Assembly: GCA_028283825.1 (NCBI GenBank)
Contig: JAPWJW010000001.1
Span: 496,001-560,000 of the forward strand
DNA length: 64,000 nucleotides
Origin: Azospirillaceae bacterium
GTDB taxonomy: Bacteria > Pseudomonadota > Alphaproteobacteria > Azospirillales > Azospirillaceae
Reading direction: 5' to 3'
A program made the position numbers and the translations under genes. This document shows positions 26,109 through 34,669 of the stretch, piece by piece (position 1 is the first letter of the stretch; each line of letters starts with the position of its first letter). The notes below the pieces were generated by a model. The model did no database searches. It saw only the letters and a program-made list of their open reading frames with translations, and had not been told where the DNA came from.

Positions 26109-27173
26109 TCAGTTCAGCTTGACGGTGGGTTCGACCGACAGGCCCAGCGGCAGCGGGTGGTCGGCCGGCAGGCCGCCCGTCACCTTGATCTTGACCGGCA
26201 GGCGCTGGACGATCTTCACGAAGTTGCCGGTGGCGTTTTCCGTGGGGAAGGCGGTGAAGCGCGAGCCCGTGCCCATCTGGAAGCTGTCGACGGCACCGGT
26301 CAGCTTCAGGTCGGGGAAGGCGTCGACCTCAATGTCCACCGGCTGGCCGACGCGCATGTGCTCCAGCTGGTTTTCCTTGAAGTTGGCGACGACCCAGACC
26401 TCAGGCGTCACCACCGTCATGGCCGACTGCGAGATCTGCAGGTAGTTGCCCTTTTCAATGGCGCGCTTCGTCACCCAGCCGTCCTGCGGCGCCACCACGG
26501 TGGTGTAGGACAGGTTCAGTTCGGCCTGGTCCAGTTCCGCCTGGGCGGCGCCGACCTGGGCCTCCCACTGCTTCACTTGCGCTGCGGCCACATCGATGTT
26601 GCGCGGCGCCTGTTCCGCCGTGCGCAGCTTGGCGTCGGCGTCGGCCAGCTGGGCCTGGGCGGTGCGGAACTGCGCCTGGGCGGCGTCGATCTGCGACTTG
26701 GTGGTGGCGCGGACGTCAATTTCCTGCTGGCGGGCCAGGTCGGCCTTGGCGCGGACCAGGGTGGCCTCGGCCTGGGCGCGGGCGGCGCGGGCCTGGTCCA
26801 CCTGGGCGGGGTAGCTGACCTGGGCGATGTCCAGGGTGGTGCGCGCCTGGGTCAGCTGCGCCTGCGCCAGCGCCAACTGGGCGGCGTCGCGGTCGCGGAC
26901 GACCTTATAGTCGCGCGGGTCGATGCGGAACAGCAGGTCGCCGGCCTTGACGCGCTGGTTATCCTGTACCGCCAGTTCCACCACCAGGCCTGAGACCTTG
27001 GGCGCGATGGTGACCACGCGGCCTTCGGTGAAGGCGTCGTCGGTACTTTCCTTGCCCCGGCCCTCAAGCCAGAGCACGACCCCGCCGACCACGACGACGG
27101 CAAGAACGCCCAGGCCGATGATGCGCGGCAGGGGCGAGCGCTTGGGCGGAAGGGCGGAAGGAGCGTTGGTCAT
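26109..27173 (-). CDS. emrA: HlyD/EmrA-family periplasmic adaptor
   Basis: 354 residues with one N-terminal membrane helix (IIGLGVLAVVVVGGVVLWLEG). This is followed by a barrel-sandwich domain split by a long coiled coil (about 100-205, rich in Gln/Ala/Arg) and a beta-barrel (WVVANFKENQLEHMRVGQPVDIEVD, the EmrA signature). It is the first gene of the efflux operon and joins the MFS pump to the outer-membrane channel. The upstream 280 bp should hold the operon promoter. Confidence 0.93.
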   Translation of the reverse strand: MTNAPSALPPKRSPLPRIIGLGVLAVVVVGGVVLWLEGRGKESTDDAFTEGRVVTIAPKVSGLVVELAVQDNQRVKAGDLLFRIDPRDYKVVRDRDAAQLALAQAQLTQARTTLDIAQVSYPAQVDQARAARAQAEATLVRAKADLARQQEIDVRATTKSQIDAAQAQFRTAQAQLADADAKLRTAEQAPRNIDVAAAQVKQWEAQVGAAQAELDQAELNLSYTTVVAPQDGWVTKRAIEKGNYLQISQSAMTVVTPEVWVVANFKENQLEHMRVGQPVDIEVDAFPDLKLTGAVDSFQMGTGSRFTAFPTENATGNFVKIVQRLPVKIKVTGGLPADHPLPLGLSVEPTVKLN

Positions 27174-27235
27174 GATGGTCCTTTGGTCCCTGATCGTTGA
27201 AGGCCGGATCGGGCTTTGCCCCTAAGGGTCGACGC

Positions 27236-27261
27236 ATCGGGCCCGGACAAGCCGGGCCGAT
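27236..27261. promoter_or_regulatory. Imperfect inverted repeat upstream of emrA
   Basis: ATCGG(G)CCCGG-ACAAG-CCGGGCCGAT lies about 65 bp upstream of the emrA start. It is a candidate operator for the TetR-family regulator of the operon. One base is unpaired in the left arm. Confidence 0.3.
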
Positions 27262-27452
27262 CTATGCATCACGGGAAGGGGGATGGCGCCGCGCGCAAAA
27301 CGGCGGAATGGGTTTGCAAGCGAGTTATTGCTTATTACGGGTATCGGACGCCATTGAGGATGGCGCAGATCAGGAATGCGGCAAGCGGCAAAAAAGGGGA
27401 TGTATGCGTGCGGATACCGCGCATTTCCGCATCCCTGGGTCGGAATGCGCCG

Positions 27453-29555
27453 TCAAAACCCCAGTTCGCGGCTGAGCCGGGTGGCGCCGTAGACCTTGGT
27501 CAGCGCCTCGCGCACGGCCCCCACCGACACCCACACCGACCGGTTGACGGTGCCGTCGTAACCAAAGTCGCCGCCCAGCGACTGGATGTTGCCGTCGAAG
27601 ATGGTACCGACGATCTGGCCCTGGGTGTTGACCACCGGGGACCCGGAACTGCCGCGCACGATGTCGTTGGTGCTGACGATGTTCAGCTTGCGCGCCATGT
27701 CCAGGTCGCCGCGCGCCTGCGTCCAGGTGCGCGGCAGGGCCAGCGGCGCCACCCCGGTGGCATGCGCGAACGCCTCGCCCACCGTGGTGTAGAAACGCAC
27801 GTGCCGGCCGTTCTCGTCATAGCCCCGGACGGTGCCGTAGGACAGGCGGGGGCTGAAGGTGGCGTCGGGGTAGGCGTCGGTGCCCTTGGCGGCGAAGATG
27901 GCCTGGGCGATGGCACCGGCGTTGCGCCGCTCCACCGCCTCGACATTCACCTCCACATCCCGGCGCACGGCCTGCGCCTGCCTTTCCAGCGCCTGGGCGA
28001 AGCGGATCAGCGGGTCGCGCGACTCATTGATGGCGGTGAGGCCGCCCGTCAGCAGGCGGCGGCGCTCCGCCGGGTCGCCCAAGCGGGTGCCGTCCACCAG
28101 GTCGGCCGCCATGCGGTCGGCCGTGCGTGTGCCCAGCACGTCGCGCACCAGCGGATCGTCCGATCCCAGGGTGCGGCGCAACTGCACCAGCCAGGCGCGC
28201 AGCAGCATCTTTTCCAGGTCGGGAGAAACGGGTGCTTCGGCCAGCAGCCGCTGGCGGGTGAAGGGGAAACCGGCCTCGGTGAATTCCTGGAACCGCCGGA
28301 TGTCGGGCAACTGCCGCTGTTCCGCCGCGCGCACCAGCAGGCGGGCATAGGCGAACAGGTCGGACTGCGGCCCCCGCCCCTCCTCGATCACCTCCATGCG
28401 GTCGGCGATCGCGCGGTAGCGGGCCACCGCCTGGGCGATGGCGGCCCAGGGGTCGCCGAAACGCTGGTGGAACTGCGGGTCGGCCGCCACCCTGGCCCGC
28501 AGATCCTCCTCCGCCGCCCGCCGCGCGTTGATCAGGCCGGGTTCCGCCAGGGCGCGGAACTGGCCCAGGCGCGCCTTGTAGGCGTTCTCCACCGCGAACA
28601 GCTTGGAAAAGGCGACACGGGCGTGTTCCGTGCCCTCCGACGAGAACTGCAGCAGCAGGCCGCGCAGTTCCGCCAGATAGACCAGGCTGTCGGGCAGGAC
28701 GACGTCGCGCTGGTATTCCAGTTCCGCCACGGTATCCAGGCGCGAGGTGCTGCCCGGGTTGCCGGCGGTGAAGACCAGGTCGCCCTCCTCCGCGTCACGC
28801 GGGGCGTAGGGCAGATAGGTGGCCCGGCTGTCCAGCGGCTGGCCGGCGGCCTCATAGACCCGCAGGAAGGCCACATCCAGGTCGTAGCGGGGGAATTCGA
28901 AATTGTCCGGGTCGCCACCGAAGAAGGAGATGTCCTCCTCCGGCGTGAACACCAGGCGGACGTCCTGGTAGCGGCGGTACTTGTAAACGTCGTAGGCGCC
29001 ACCCCGGTACAGTTCCACCACGTCGCAGCGCAGGGTGTCGTCCCCGTCGGCGCAGTCGCGCTGCAACCGGGCCAGCACCTGGCGCAGCGCCACGCCGTAA
29101 TCCTCGCCCGTGCGGCCCGCCAGCGCGTCCTTCACCTGCGCCGTCGCGTCGGTGATGGCCAGCAGCTGGTTGGCCTCCACATCCGGGCACTTGATCTCTT
29201 CCTCCGCCCGGGTGGCGTAGAAGCCTTCCCGCACCAGGTCGCGGCGGGCGGTGGACAGCTGTTGCAGGCAATCGCGGACGCAATGATGGTTGGTCTGCAG
29301 CAGGCCGCCGCCGGAAACGAAGGCGGCGGAGCACCCCCGCGCCAGCCGCACCGACGCCAGGCGCACATGGTCCAGCCAGGCGGGCGACGGGTCGAAGCCG
29401 TAGGCCTCGTTCACCTTGGCGCTGGGGAAATGGTTGAAGGTCCACATGCCTTCGTCGGCGCGGGCGGCGGTCGCGTACCCCAGCAAGACGCACAGCGCCA
29501 GCACCCCACCGCCGTGACGCACGGCGGTCCGTCCCCAACAGAACCAGCGATCCAT
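27453..29555 (-). CDS. S46-family dipeptidyl-peptidase, DPP7-type
   Basis: 700 residues with a signal peptide (to about residue 34, ARA-DEGMWTF). Catalytic His91 is in TNHHC, the Asp is in the FEFPRYDLDVAF region and Ser637 is in GSSGSPVV. At Ser+18 there is Gly (FDGN). In the characterised family this position is Gly in DPP7 enzymes, which prefer hydrophobic P1 residues, and Arg in DPP11, which prefers Asp/Glu. The conserved GNIQSLGGDFGYDGTVNR segment follows. It releases dipeptides from peptide N-termini in the periplasm. A second S46 gene lies 3 kb upstream on the same strand. The first residues include Trp/Cys and the true start could be a little downstream. Confidence 0.94.
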   Translation of the reverse strand: MDRWFCWGRTAVRHGGGVLALCVLLGYATAARADEGMWTFNHFPSAKVNEAYGFDPSPAWLDHVRLASVRLARGCSAAFVSGGGLLQTNHHCVRDCLQQLSTARRDLVREGFYATRAEEEIKCPDVEANQLLAITDATAQVKDALAGRTGEDYGVALRQVLARLQRDCADGDDTLRCDVVELYRGGAYDVYKYRRYQDVRLVFTPEEDISFFGGDPDNFEFPRYDLDVAFLRVYEAAGQPLDSRATYLPYAPRDAEEGDLVFTAGNPGSTSRLDTVAELEYQRDVVLPDSLVYLAELRGLLLQFSSEGTEHARVAFSKLFAVENAYKARLGQFRALAEPGLINARRAAEEDLRARVAADPQFHQRFGDPWAAIAQAVARYRAIADRMEVIEEGRGPQSDLFAYARLLVRAAEQRQLPDIRRFQEFTEAGFPFTRQRLLAEAPVSPDLEKMLLRAWLVQLRRTLGSDDPLVRDVLGTRTADRMAADLVDGTRLGDPAERRRLLTGGLTAINESRDPLIRFAQALERQAQAVRRDVEVNVEAVERRNAGAIAQAIFAAKGTDAYPDATFSPRLSYGTVRGYDENGRHVRFYTTVGEAFAHATGVAPLALPRTWTQARGDLDMARKLNIVSTNDIVRGSSGSPVVNTQGQIVGTIFDGNIQSLGGDFGYDGTVNRSVWVSVGAVREALTKVYGATRLSRELGF

Positions 29556-29662
29556 CCCGTCCTCTTTATGCCCGGCCGCGCCGGCCTCCCTTCATTGGCG
29601 GCGCGGTGCCATCATAAACCCGGGCGATCCGCCCACGGGACGGGAAATTGTCGCGGAAATGC

Positions 29663-29692
29663 AAAAGCCGCCAGCCCTGCGGCCGGCGGCTT
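29663..29692 (-). terminator. Terminator after the surface-protein gene
   Basis: AGCCGCC (29666-29672) pairs with GGCGGCT (29685-29691); on the minus strand the stem is followed by TTTT. It lies about 30 bp downstream of the 29720 stop. Confidence 0.7.
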
Positions 29693-29719
29693 GCAATGAT
29701 GGCAATGCTGGCACAGGCC

Positions 29720-30214
29720 TCAGTTCATCACGCGCCAGGAACCGTCCGGCTGGCGGCAGGCGGTGCCGACCTGCTGGGTCGGATGGCCGGCCACCGTGAT
29801 GGTGGAGGTGTACTCCCGGCAGTAGGACTGATCGACGCCCGGCTTGGCGGCCGCCACCGCCTGCACCGGCTGAGGCGCCGGCTGGGTGAACGCTACGGGC
29901 GGCGGCGCCACCGCCACCGGCGGGGGGGCGTAGGCATAGGGCGCATAGCCGTACGGGCTGTAGCCATAATAGGCGTACGGTGCGGCGTACACCGCCGGAT
30001 ACGCGGCCCAGTACGGGTCGCGCCAACCCCAATAGGGCCGATGCCAATAAGGACCGTAGGCACCCGGCCAATAGGGGCCGACGCCGATGCCCACGCTGAC
30101 GAACGTGCGGGCCTGCGCCGGGACAGCGGCGCCGGCCACGGCCAGCAGGGCCACCACCAGGGACATCATCACCAGGAACGGAGCCCTGAACACGCTTGAA
30201 GACACGCGCGACAT
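29720..30214 (-). CDS. Secreted Tyr/Pro-rich protein with Cys-pair surface-antigen-like C-terminus
   Basis: 164 residues from the last of three consecutive ATGs (30214), which has GAGG at usual distance; the longer reading adds an unusual 26-residue head. A signal peptide (LVMMSLVVALLAVAGAAVPAQA) precedes a Tyr/Pro/Trp/Ala-rich low-complexity stretch (about 50-120). The C-terminal 35 residues read YCREYTSTITVAGHPTQQVGTACRQPDGSWRV, a two-cysteine module like that at the end of rickettsial 17-kDa/RT0821-type surface antigens. The same module ends the protein at 45411-46061. Likely envelope-associated; function unknown. Confidence 0.75.
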   Translation of the reverse strand: MSRVSSSVFRAPFLVMMSLVVALLAVAGAAVPAQARTFVSVGIGVGPYWPGAYGPYWHRPYWGWRDPYWAAYPAVYAAPYAYYGYSPYGYAPYAYAPPPVAVAPPPVAFTQPAPQPVQAVAAAKPGVDQSYCREYTSTITVAGHPTQQVGTACRQPDGSWRVMN

Positions 30215-30370
30215 CATCATCCTCATCAAAACAGGCGCCGGACAGCCGGGCGCCTCCGTTGATACGGGGGGAAGAACCGGACCCTTCTTCATATGATACG
30301 CGATTGTGGCGCCTTCCAGGCGGGGGCCGGGGGTGCGGCATTTGGCTTACCCTCAACGATGCCCCAGACG

Positions 30371-30406
30371 AAAACGGCCCGCGACCCTTCCCGGGGCGCG
30401 GGCCGT
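30371..30406 (-). terminator. Terminator after the second S46 peptidase gene
   Basis: Perfect 10-bp arms ACGGCCCGCG (30374-30383) and CGCGGGCCGT (30397-30406), with TTTT following on the minus strand, about 25 bp after the stop. Confidence 0.85.
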
Positions 30407-30431
30407 TCCGTCGACGCGTACGGGCTTGGGC

Positions 30432-32528
30432 TTACTTGGCGCCCAGTTCCTTGGCCAGGCGGTTGGCGTGATAGACCTTGGTCAACGCCTCCTTCAAGGC
30501 GCCGACCGAGACCCAGACGGCGCGGTTGACGGTGCCGTCGTAGCCGAAGTCACCCCCCAGCGACTGGATGTTGCCGTCGAAGATCAGGCCCACGACCTCG
30601 GCATCCTTGTTGATCACGGGCGAGCCGGAGTTGCCGCCAATGATGTCGTTGGTGCTGACGGCGTCATATTTCTGGCTGGGGTTGATGGCATCCTTGGCCT
30701 TCAGCCAGCTTTCCGGCAGGGCGAAGGGGAAGGCGCCGGTGGCGCGGTCGAAGGTGCCGCCCATGGTGGTGAAGGGCGCCACATGCTGGCCGTTCTGCTC
30801 ATACCCCTTCACCGTGCCGTAGGACAGGCGGGGGCTGAAGGTGGCGTCCGGATAGATCGACGTGCCGTGGATCTTGAACATCGCCTGGGCGATGTAGCCG
30901 GCGTTCTTCTGCTGCACGGCCGACACGTTGGCCTCCACATCCCGGCGGGCGGCCAGGCTGTCGGCATCGACCAGCTTGGCGAACTTCACCATCGGATCAT
31001 TGGAGGCGGCAATGGCGGCCTCACCCCCGTCCAGCAGGCGCTTGCGTTCCGCCGGGTCGCCCAGGGTGGAGTTGCGCACCAGGTCATCGGCGATCTGGTC
31101 GGCGGAGCGGTTGCCGAACACCTTCTTCACCAGGGGATCATCCGGGCCCAGCTGGCGCTGCATGTAGACCAACCCCGCCCGCATCATCGCGCGTTCCAGT
31201 TCCGGATAGACCGGGCTGTTGGACAGCAGGCGCTGGCGCACGAAGGGGAAGTTGGCGTCGGTGTACTCACGCAGGCGCTTGCCGTCCGGCAGGGTGCGCT
31301 CGCTTGCGGCCCGCACCAGGCTGCGCGCGAAGGAGAACAGGTCGGACTGGAAACCGCGCCCACCCTCCAGCACCTCGTACCGGGTGGCGACAATGGCGTA
31401 GTGGTTCACAGACTTGGCGATGGCGGCCCACGGGTCGCCATATTGCTGCTTCAGCGCGGCATCGCCATCGATGGCGGCCTTCAGCTCGGCCTCATCCTTG
31501 CGCTTGGCGTTGATCAGCGCCGGATCGACCAGGGTCTGGAACTGGCCGTACAGCGCCTTGTAGCTGTTCTCGATACCGAACAGCTTGGTGCGCGCGGTGC
31601 GGGCGTTCTCCTCACCCTGCGCCGTGAACTGCAACAGGATGCCGCGCAGTTCCGTCAGGTACAGCAGGCGGTCGGGCAGGCCGTGGTCGCGGTCGTATTC
31701 CAGCTCCGCCACCGTGTCCAAACGCTCCGTCCGGCCGGGATTGCCGGAGGTGAAGACCAGGTCGCCCTCGCCCGCGTCCTTCGCCGCATAGGGCAGGTAG
31801 TTGGCCTTGGTGTTCAGCGGCTTGCCGTCCTTGTCGTAGACACGGACGTAGGAGACGTCGAGGTCGTAGCGCGGGAATTCGAAATTGTCCGGATCGCCGC
31901 CGAAGAAGGCGATGTCTTCCTCCGGCGCGAACACCAGGCGGACATCCTGGTAGCGATGGTACTTATAAAGATTGTAGACGCCGCCGTGGTACAGCTCGAC
32001 CACGTCGCAACGGATGTCATCGGCGCCGCCGGTGCATTCCTTCTGGATGGTGGACTGCACCTCCTTCAGGGCGGCGGAGAAGTCATCGCCTTCCTTGCCG
32101 GCCACGGCGGTCTGCACCCGCTGGGTGACGTCGGTGATCTGGACCAGCTGGTTGGCCTCGATATCCGGGCACTTGGGCTCGTCCTTCAGCTCCGTCGCGT
32201 AGAAGCCGTCCTTGATGTGGTTCTGCTCGGCCGTCGACAGCTGCGCGATGCAGCTGCGGGCGCAGTGGTGGTTGGTCTGGATCAGCCCGTTGGGCGAGAC
32301 GAAGGCGGCAGAACAGCCGCGCGCCAGTCGGACGGAGCCCAGCTGCACATGCTCCAGCCACTTGGGATCGGGGCTGAAGCCATAGGCCTGCTTCACCTTG
32401 GCGCTGGGGAAGTTGTTGAAGGTCCACATGCCTTCATCGGCACCGGCCTGCAGGGGCGCCAGCAGCAGCCCAGCGAATGCAGCCGCCACCAGGACGCTCA
32501 GCGGAGCACCCTTCAGCAAATCACGCAT
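30432..32528 (-). CDS. S46-family dipeptidyl-peptidase, DPP7-type
   Basis: 698 residues from ATG 32528, chosen because a good signal peptide (VLVAAAFAGLLLAPLQAGA) follows and GAGG lies upstream; the 31 residues before it are not signal-like. The catalytic His is in TNHHC, the Asp in the FEFPRYDLDVSY region, and the Ser in GGNSGSPVIN. Gly follows 18 residues after that Ser (FDGN), again the DPP7 type. It is a close paralogue of the gene at 27453-29555, on the same strand, with its own terminator. Together they would supply dipeptides from periplasmic or external oligopeptides. Confidence 0.95.
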   Translation of the reverse strand: MRDLLKGAPLSVLVAAAFAGLLLAPLQAGADEGMWTFNNFPSAKVKQAYGFSPDPKWLEHVQLGSVRLARGCSAAFVSPNGLIQTNHHCARSCIAQLSTAEQNHIKDGFYATELKDEPKCPDIEANQLVQITDVTQRVQTAVAGKEGDDFSAALKEVQSTIQKECTGGADDIRCDVVELYHGGVYNLYKYHRYQDVRLVFAPEEDIAFFGGDPDNFEFPRYDLDVSYVRVYDKDGKPLNTKANYLPYAAKDAGEGDLVFTSGNPGRTERLDTVAELEYDRDHGLPDRLLYLTELRGILLQFTAQGEENARTARTKLFGIENSYKALYGQFQTLVDPALINAKRKDEAELKAAIDGDAALKQQYGDPWAAIAKSVNHYAIVATRYEVLEGGRGFQSDLFSFARSLVRAASERTLPDGKRLREYTDANFPFVRQRLLSNSPVYPELERAMMRAGLVYMQRQLGPDDPLVKKVFGNRSADQIADDLVRNSTLGDPAERKRLLDGGEAAIAASNDPMVKFAKLVDADSLAARRDVEANVSAVQQKNAGYIAQAMFKIHGTSIYPDATFSPRLSYGTVKGYEQNGQHVAPFTTMGGTFDRATGAFPFALPESWLKAKDAINPSQKYDAVSTNDIIGGNSGSPVINKDAEVVGLIFDGNIQSLGGDFGYDGTVNRAVWVSVGALKEALTKVYHANRLAKELGAK

Positions 32529-32666
32529 TGTCGTTTTCCTCACGGCAGTCGAAGTCCGGTGCCCCGCAGCCCGGTTGCGGGATTTGCACCATATTCCGCC
32601 GTGGGTTGGCAAGAGGATCACCGCCGGCCTATCCGCCTGCGGCGTGCCCTTCGCGGCTGGCGCGTC

Positions 32667-33662
32667 TTACGCCGCCATGCCGCCCATCATCATTTCCGGC
32701 AGCCCATCCGGGAATTCCGGCGCCTGGTCGAAGGGCGCCATGGCCGACAGGCTGTCGGTGCGGAAGAAATAAACCATGTGGCTTTTCAGGGGCGTGCGGC
32801 CCGGGGGCGGCGGGGCGTTGCGGTCGCGGCCCCAGCGGCGCGGATCCACCACCGTCACCCCGTATTCCGGCAAGGCCTGGCGCTTCTTGGCCAGCGCCAC
32901 CAGGCGGGCCTTGAACACCTTCAGGTCGCTTTCGGCACCGACGCGCAGGCGCAGCTTCTCGATATTCATCTTGAAGGCGCCCTGGTTGCCGCAATGGGCG
33001 CGCGCGATCTCGTACAGCCGCTTTTCCGTGGGCGACAGTTTGAAATAGTCGGGGTGGTAGGTCAGGATCTTCCGGTCCTTCACCACCGCGCGGTACAGCC
33101 AGTCGCACAGCTGCACGGTCAGCGACTTCATGGTCTTGCCGCCGTCCTTATCGCGCCGGTAGTTGATGCGGTAGTCCAGCACCCAGGAGAAGGCGCCCGT
33201 TTCCCCCTCGCCGCCGGTTTCCAGGTTGGTCAGCACCTGGGTGGATTGCAGGCGCTTCAGCGCGTCCTCCAGCCGCTGATAGGCGGTGTTGGTGGCATGG
33301 ATGCCCACCACGCGGAAGAAGTCGTGGCCGGTGAAGGTCAGCCGCGGGCTGACCTGTTCGCCCCGGTTCAGTTTGTCCTGGATCAGGGACACGAGGTAGA
33401 TCAGCACCTCCTTGTCCCAGATGTTGGCCACACCGTGCTTGGTGCCGGTGACCTCGATACGGACGGTGCCGTCGTCGTAGACGGGCAGTTCGGTCACCGT
33501 CTCCTTGCTGAGGGCGAAGAAGTTGAAGACCATGACCAGGCGGTCGTTCTTCACCTTGCCGATCAAGGGGCTGTCCAGCGCCAGCGCCAATTGGGCGCCC
33601 GCCATCGGGGCTTCCACCAGGCCAAGGCCGCTGTCCGCCGGCACCGTCATCGTCCCCGCCAT
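32667..33662 (-). CDS. repA: Replication initiator protein (RPA family)
   Basis: 331 residues from ATG 33662, which has AAGGG at suitable distance; the GTG nine bases upstream sits on that site. VRIEVTGTKHGVANIWDKEVLIYLVSLIQDKLNRG and the following YQRLEDALKRLQSTQV are typical of the RPA replication-initiator family of alphaproteobacterial plasmids and chromids. Expected to bind iterons and open the origin. It is divergent from parA across a region holding the iterons, and an inverted iteron about 110 bp upstream of its start could mediate self-repression. The C-terminus is Pro/Met/Gly-rich. Confidence 0.9.
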   Translation of the reverse strand: MAGTMTVPADSGLGLVEAPMAGAQLALALDSPLIGKVKNDRLVMVFNFFALSKETVTELPVYDDGTVRIEVTGTKHGVANIWDKEVLIYLVSLIQDKLNRGEQVSPRLTFTGHDFFRVVGIHATNTAYQRLEDALKRLQSTQVLTNLETGGEGETGAFSWVLDYRINYRRDKDGGKTMKSLTVQLCDWLYRAVVKDRKILTYHPDYFKLSPTEKRLYEIARAHCGNQGAFKMNIEKLRLRVGAESDLKVFKARLVALAKKRQALPEYGVTVVDPRRWGRDRNAPPPPGRTPLKSHMVYFFRTDSLSAMAPFDQAPEFPDGLPEMMMGGMAA

Positions 33663-33770
33663 TGTCGCCACCCTTCACACATAAACCAGGCCCCATCCCC
33701 CATGGATCGGGCATTCGGACTGCGGATGATGAACGCGGCCAATCGCCGCCGCCAACGGCAAAAACGGGGT

Positions 33771-33788
33771 TGGTTGCCGATCCCTTGA
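33771..33788 (-). repeat. Iteron, inverted copy upstream of rep
   Basis: TGGTTGCCGATCCCTTGA is the exact reverse complement of the iteron at 34006-34023. Confidence 0.75.
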
Positions 33789-33844
33789 GATTCTGGCGGG
33801 CAGACCCCCAAAATGTGGTGTCCAACCCCGAGTCGATCCGCTCG

Positions 33845-33884
33845 CGGTTTCCGAACCCGTGACCTTGGGTTACCGATCCCTTGA
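33845..33884 (-). repeat. Two inverted iteron copies
   Basis: CGGTTTCCGAACCCGTGA (33845-33862) and GGGTTACCGATCCCTTGA (33867-33884) match the inverse of the TCAAGGGATCGGNAACC consensus and are 22 bp apart. Confidence 0.65.
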
Positions 33885-34005
33885 GTCGACTCGGGAATGG
33901 ACTCGGGCGACTCAGTCCCGGGGCGGATTTGGCGCCGGACTCGGGGGCAGGATGAGTCCAACCACGGTATCTGAGTCCGGAATCGGGGCTTGGCCGCCCC
34001 TTTCC

Positions 34006-34065
34006 TCAAGGGATCGGCAACCAACTTTGAGGGAACGGCAACCAAGATCAAGGGTATGGCAACCG
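34006..34065 (+). repeat. Iteron array, three direct copies at 21-bp spacing
   Basis: TCAAGGGATCGGCAACCA (34006), TTGAGGGAACGGCAACCA (34027) and TCAAGGGTATGGCAACCG (34048) start exactly 21 bp apart, two helical turns. This is the classical geometry for cooperative initiator binding. Confidence 0.85.
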
Positions 34066-34092
34066 ACTCCGGCCGACTCGCGGGTTTTCCGC

Positions 34093-34139
34093 TCAAGGTT
34101 TCGGATACCGGTTTTTCCCGCTCCAGGGTTCGGTAACCT
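34093..34139 (+). repeat. Two further direct iteron copies
   Basis: TCAAGGTTTCGGATACCG (34093-34110) and TCCAGGGTTCGGTAACCT (34122-34139) fit the consensus with a few changes. Confidence 0.65.
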
Positions 34140-34210
34140 TCCCCCAAGGTTTCAACGACCCCAGGCCCGAGGGTTTGGAGTCCTGAACCCCAGGCTTCAG
34201 ATACCGGGAG

Positions 34211-34228
34211 TCACGGGTACCGTTACCA
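34211..34228 (+). repeat. Divergent iteron copy
   Basis: TCACGGGTACCGTTACCA, next to the AT-rich stretch. Confidence 0.5.
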
Positions 34229-34500
34229 AACTACCATTTAAGCGATTGAAAAATTTGCGTTTTTCGAAGCCGTAACAGTTAAACCCTATATCCGTTTAAC
34301 CCTGAATCCTTTTAAGGAAACAATCCACAGCCCCCTCCTTTCCGCGCAAGTACAACAGCACCGTGGCAGAGCCAGCAGGTTTCAGAGCGGGCTTTTCCTC
34401 AAGCGCCCATCCTAAGATCGCCAGACGCTCGTCACGCGTATTTTCACCAAAACCCCAGCAAATCCGCCAAATCGCTGCCCGTTCACTCCGTTTTGGAAAT

Positions 34501-34594
34501 TGGTATCCGTTCCCTTGAAGATCGGGGTCCGCGAAGTAGAAGATCGGCCCGTTCACCAGTCCCGATCGCCCCACTTTCAAGGTTACGGTTACCA
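34501..34594. repeat. Iteron pair in opposite orientations near parA
   Basis: TGGTATCCGTTCCCTTGA (34501-34518, inverted) and TCAAGGTTACGGTTACCA (34577-34594, direct) face each other about 170-260 bp before the parA start. Confidence 0.65.
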
Positions 34595-34624
34595 AACCAG
34601 CCGAATCGGGCAGTCATTGAAATC

Positions 34625-34669
34625 CCATCAGCGAACTTTTCCGCATAAGCGTCAAAAAAACGCTGATGG
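34625..34669. promoter_or_regulatory. 9-bp inverted repeat upstream of parA
   Basis: CCATCAGCG at 34625-34633 and CGCTGATGG at 34661-34669 are perfect inverses separated by 27 bp. It is a candidate operator for ParA autoregulation or a partition site, about 100 bp before the parA start. Confidence 0.4.

Noticed and set aside
30306-33788. 1160-residue plus-strand ORF
   Set aside because: Antisense to the second S46 peptidase and to rep.
33859-34275. 138-residue plus-strand ORF in the origin region
   Set aside because: Composed of iterons and GANTC-rich sequence, Arg/Pro/Ser-rich; not protein-like.
34296-34595. 99-residue minus-strand ORF in the origin region
   Set aside because: Its start is made of iteron sequence, it overlaps two iterons and an AT-rich stretch, and no ribosome-binding site or family is evident.
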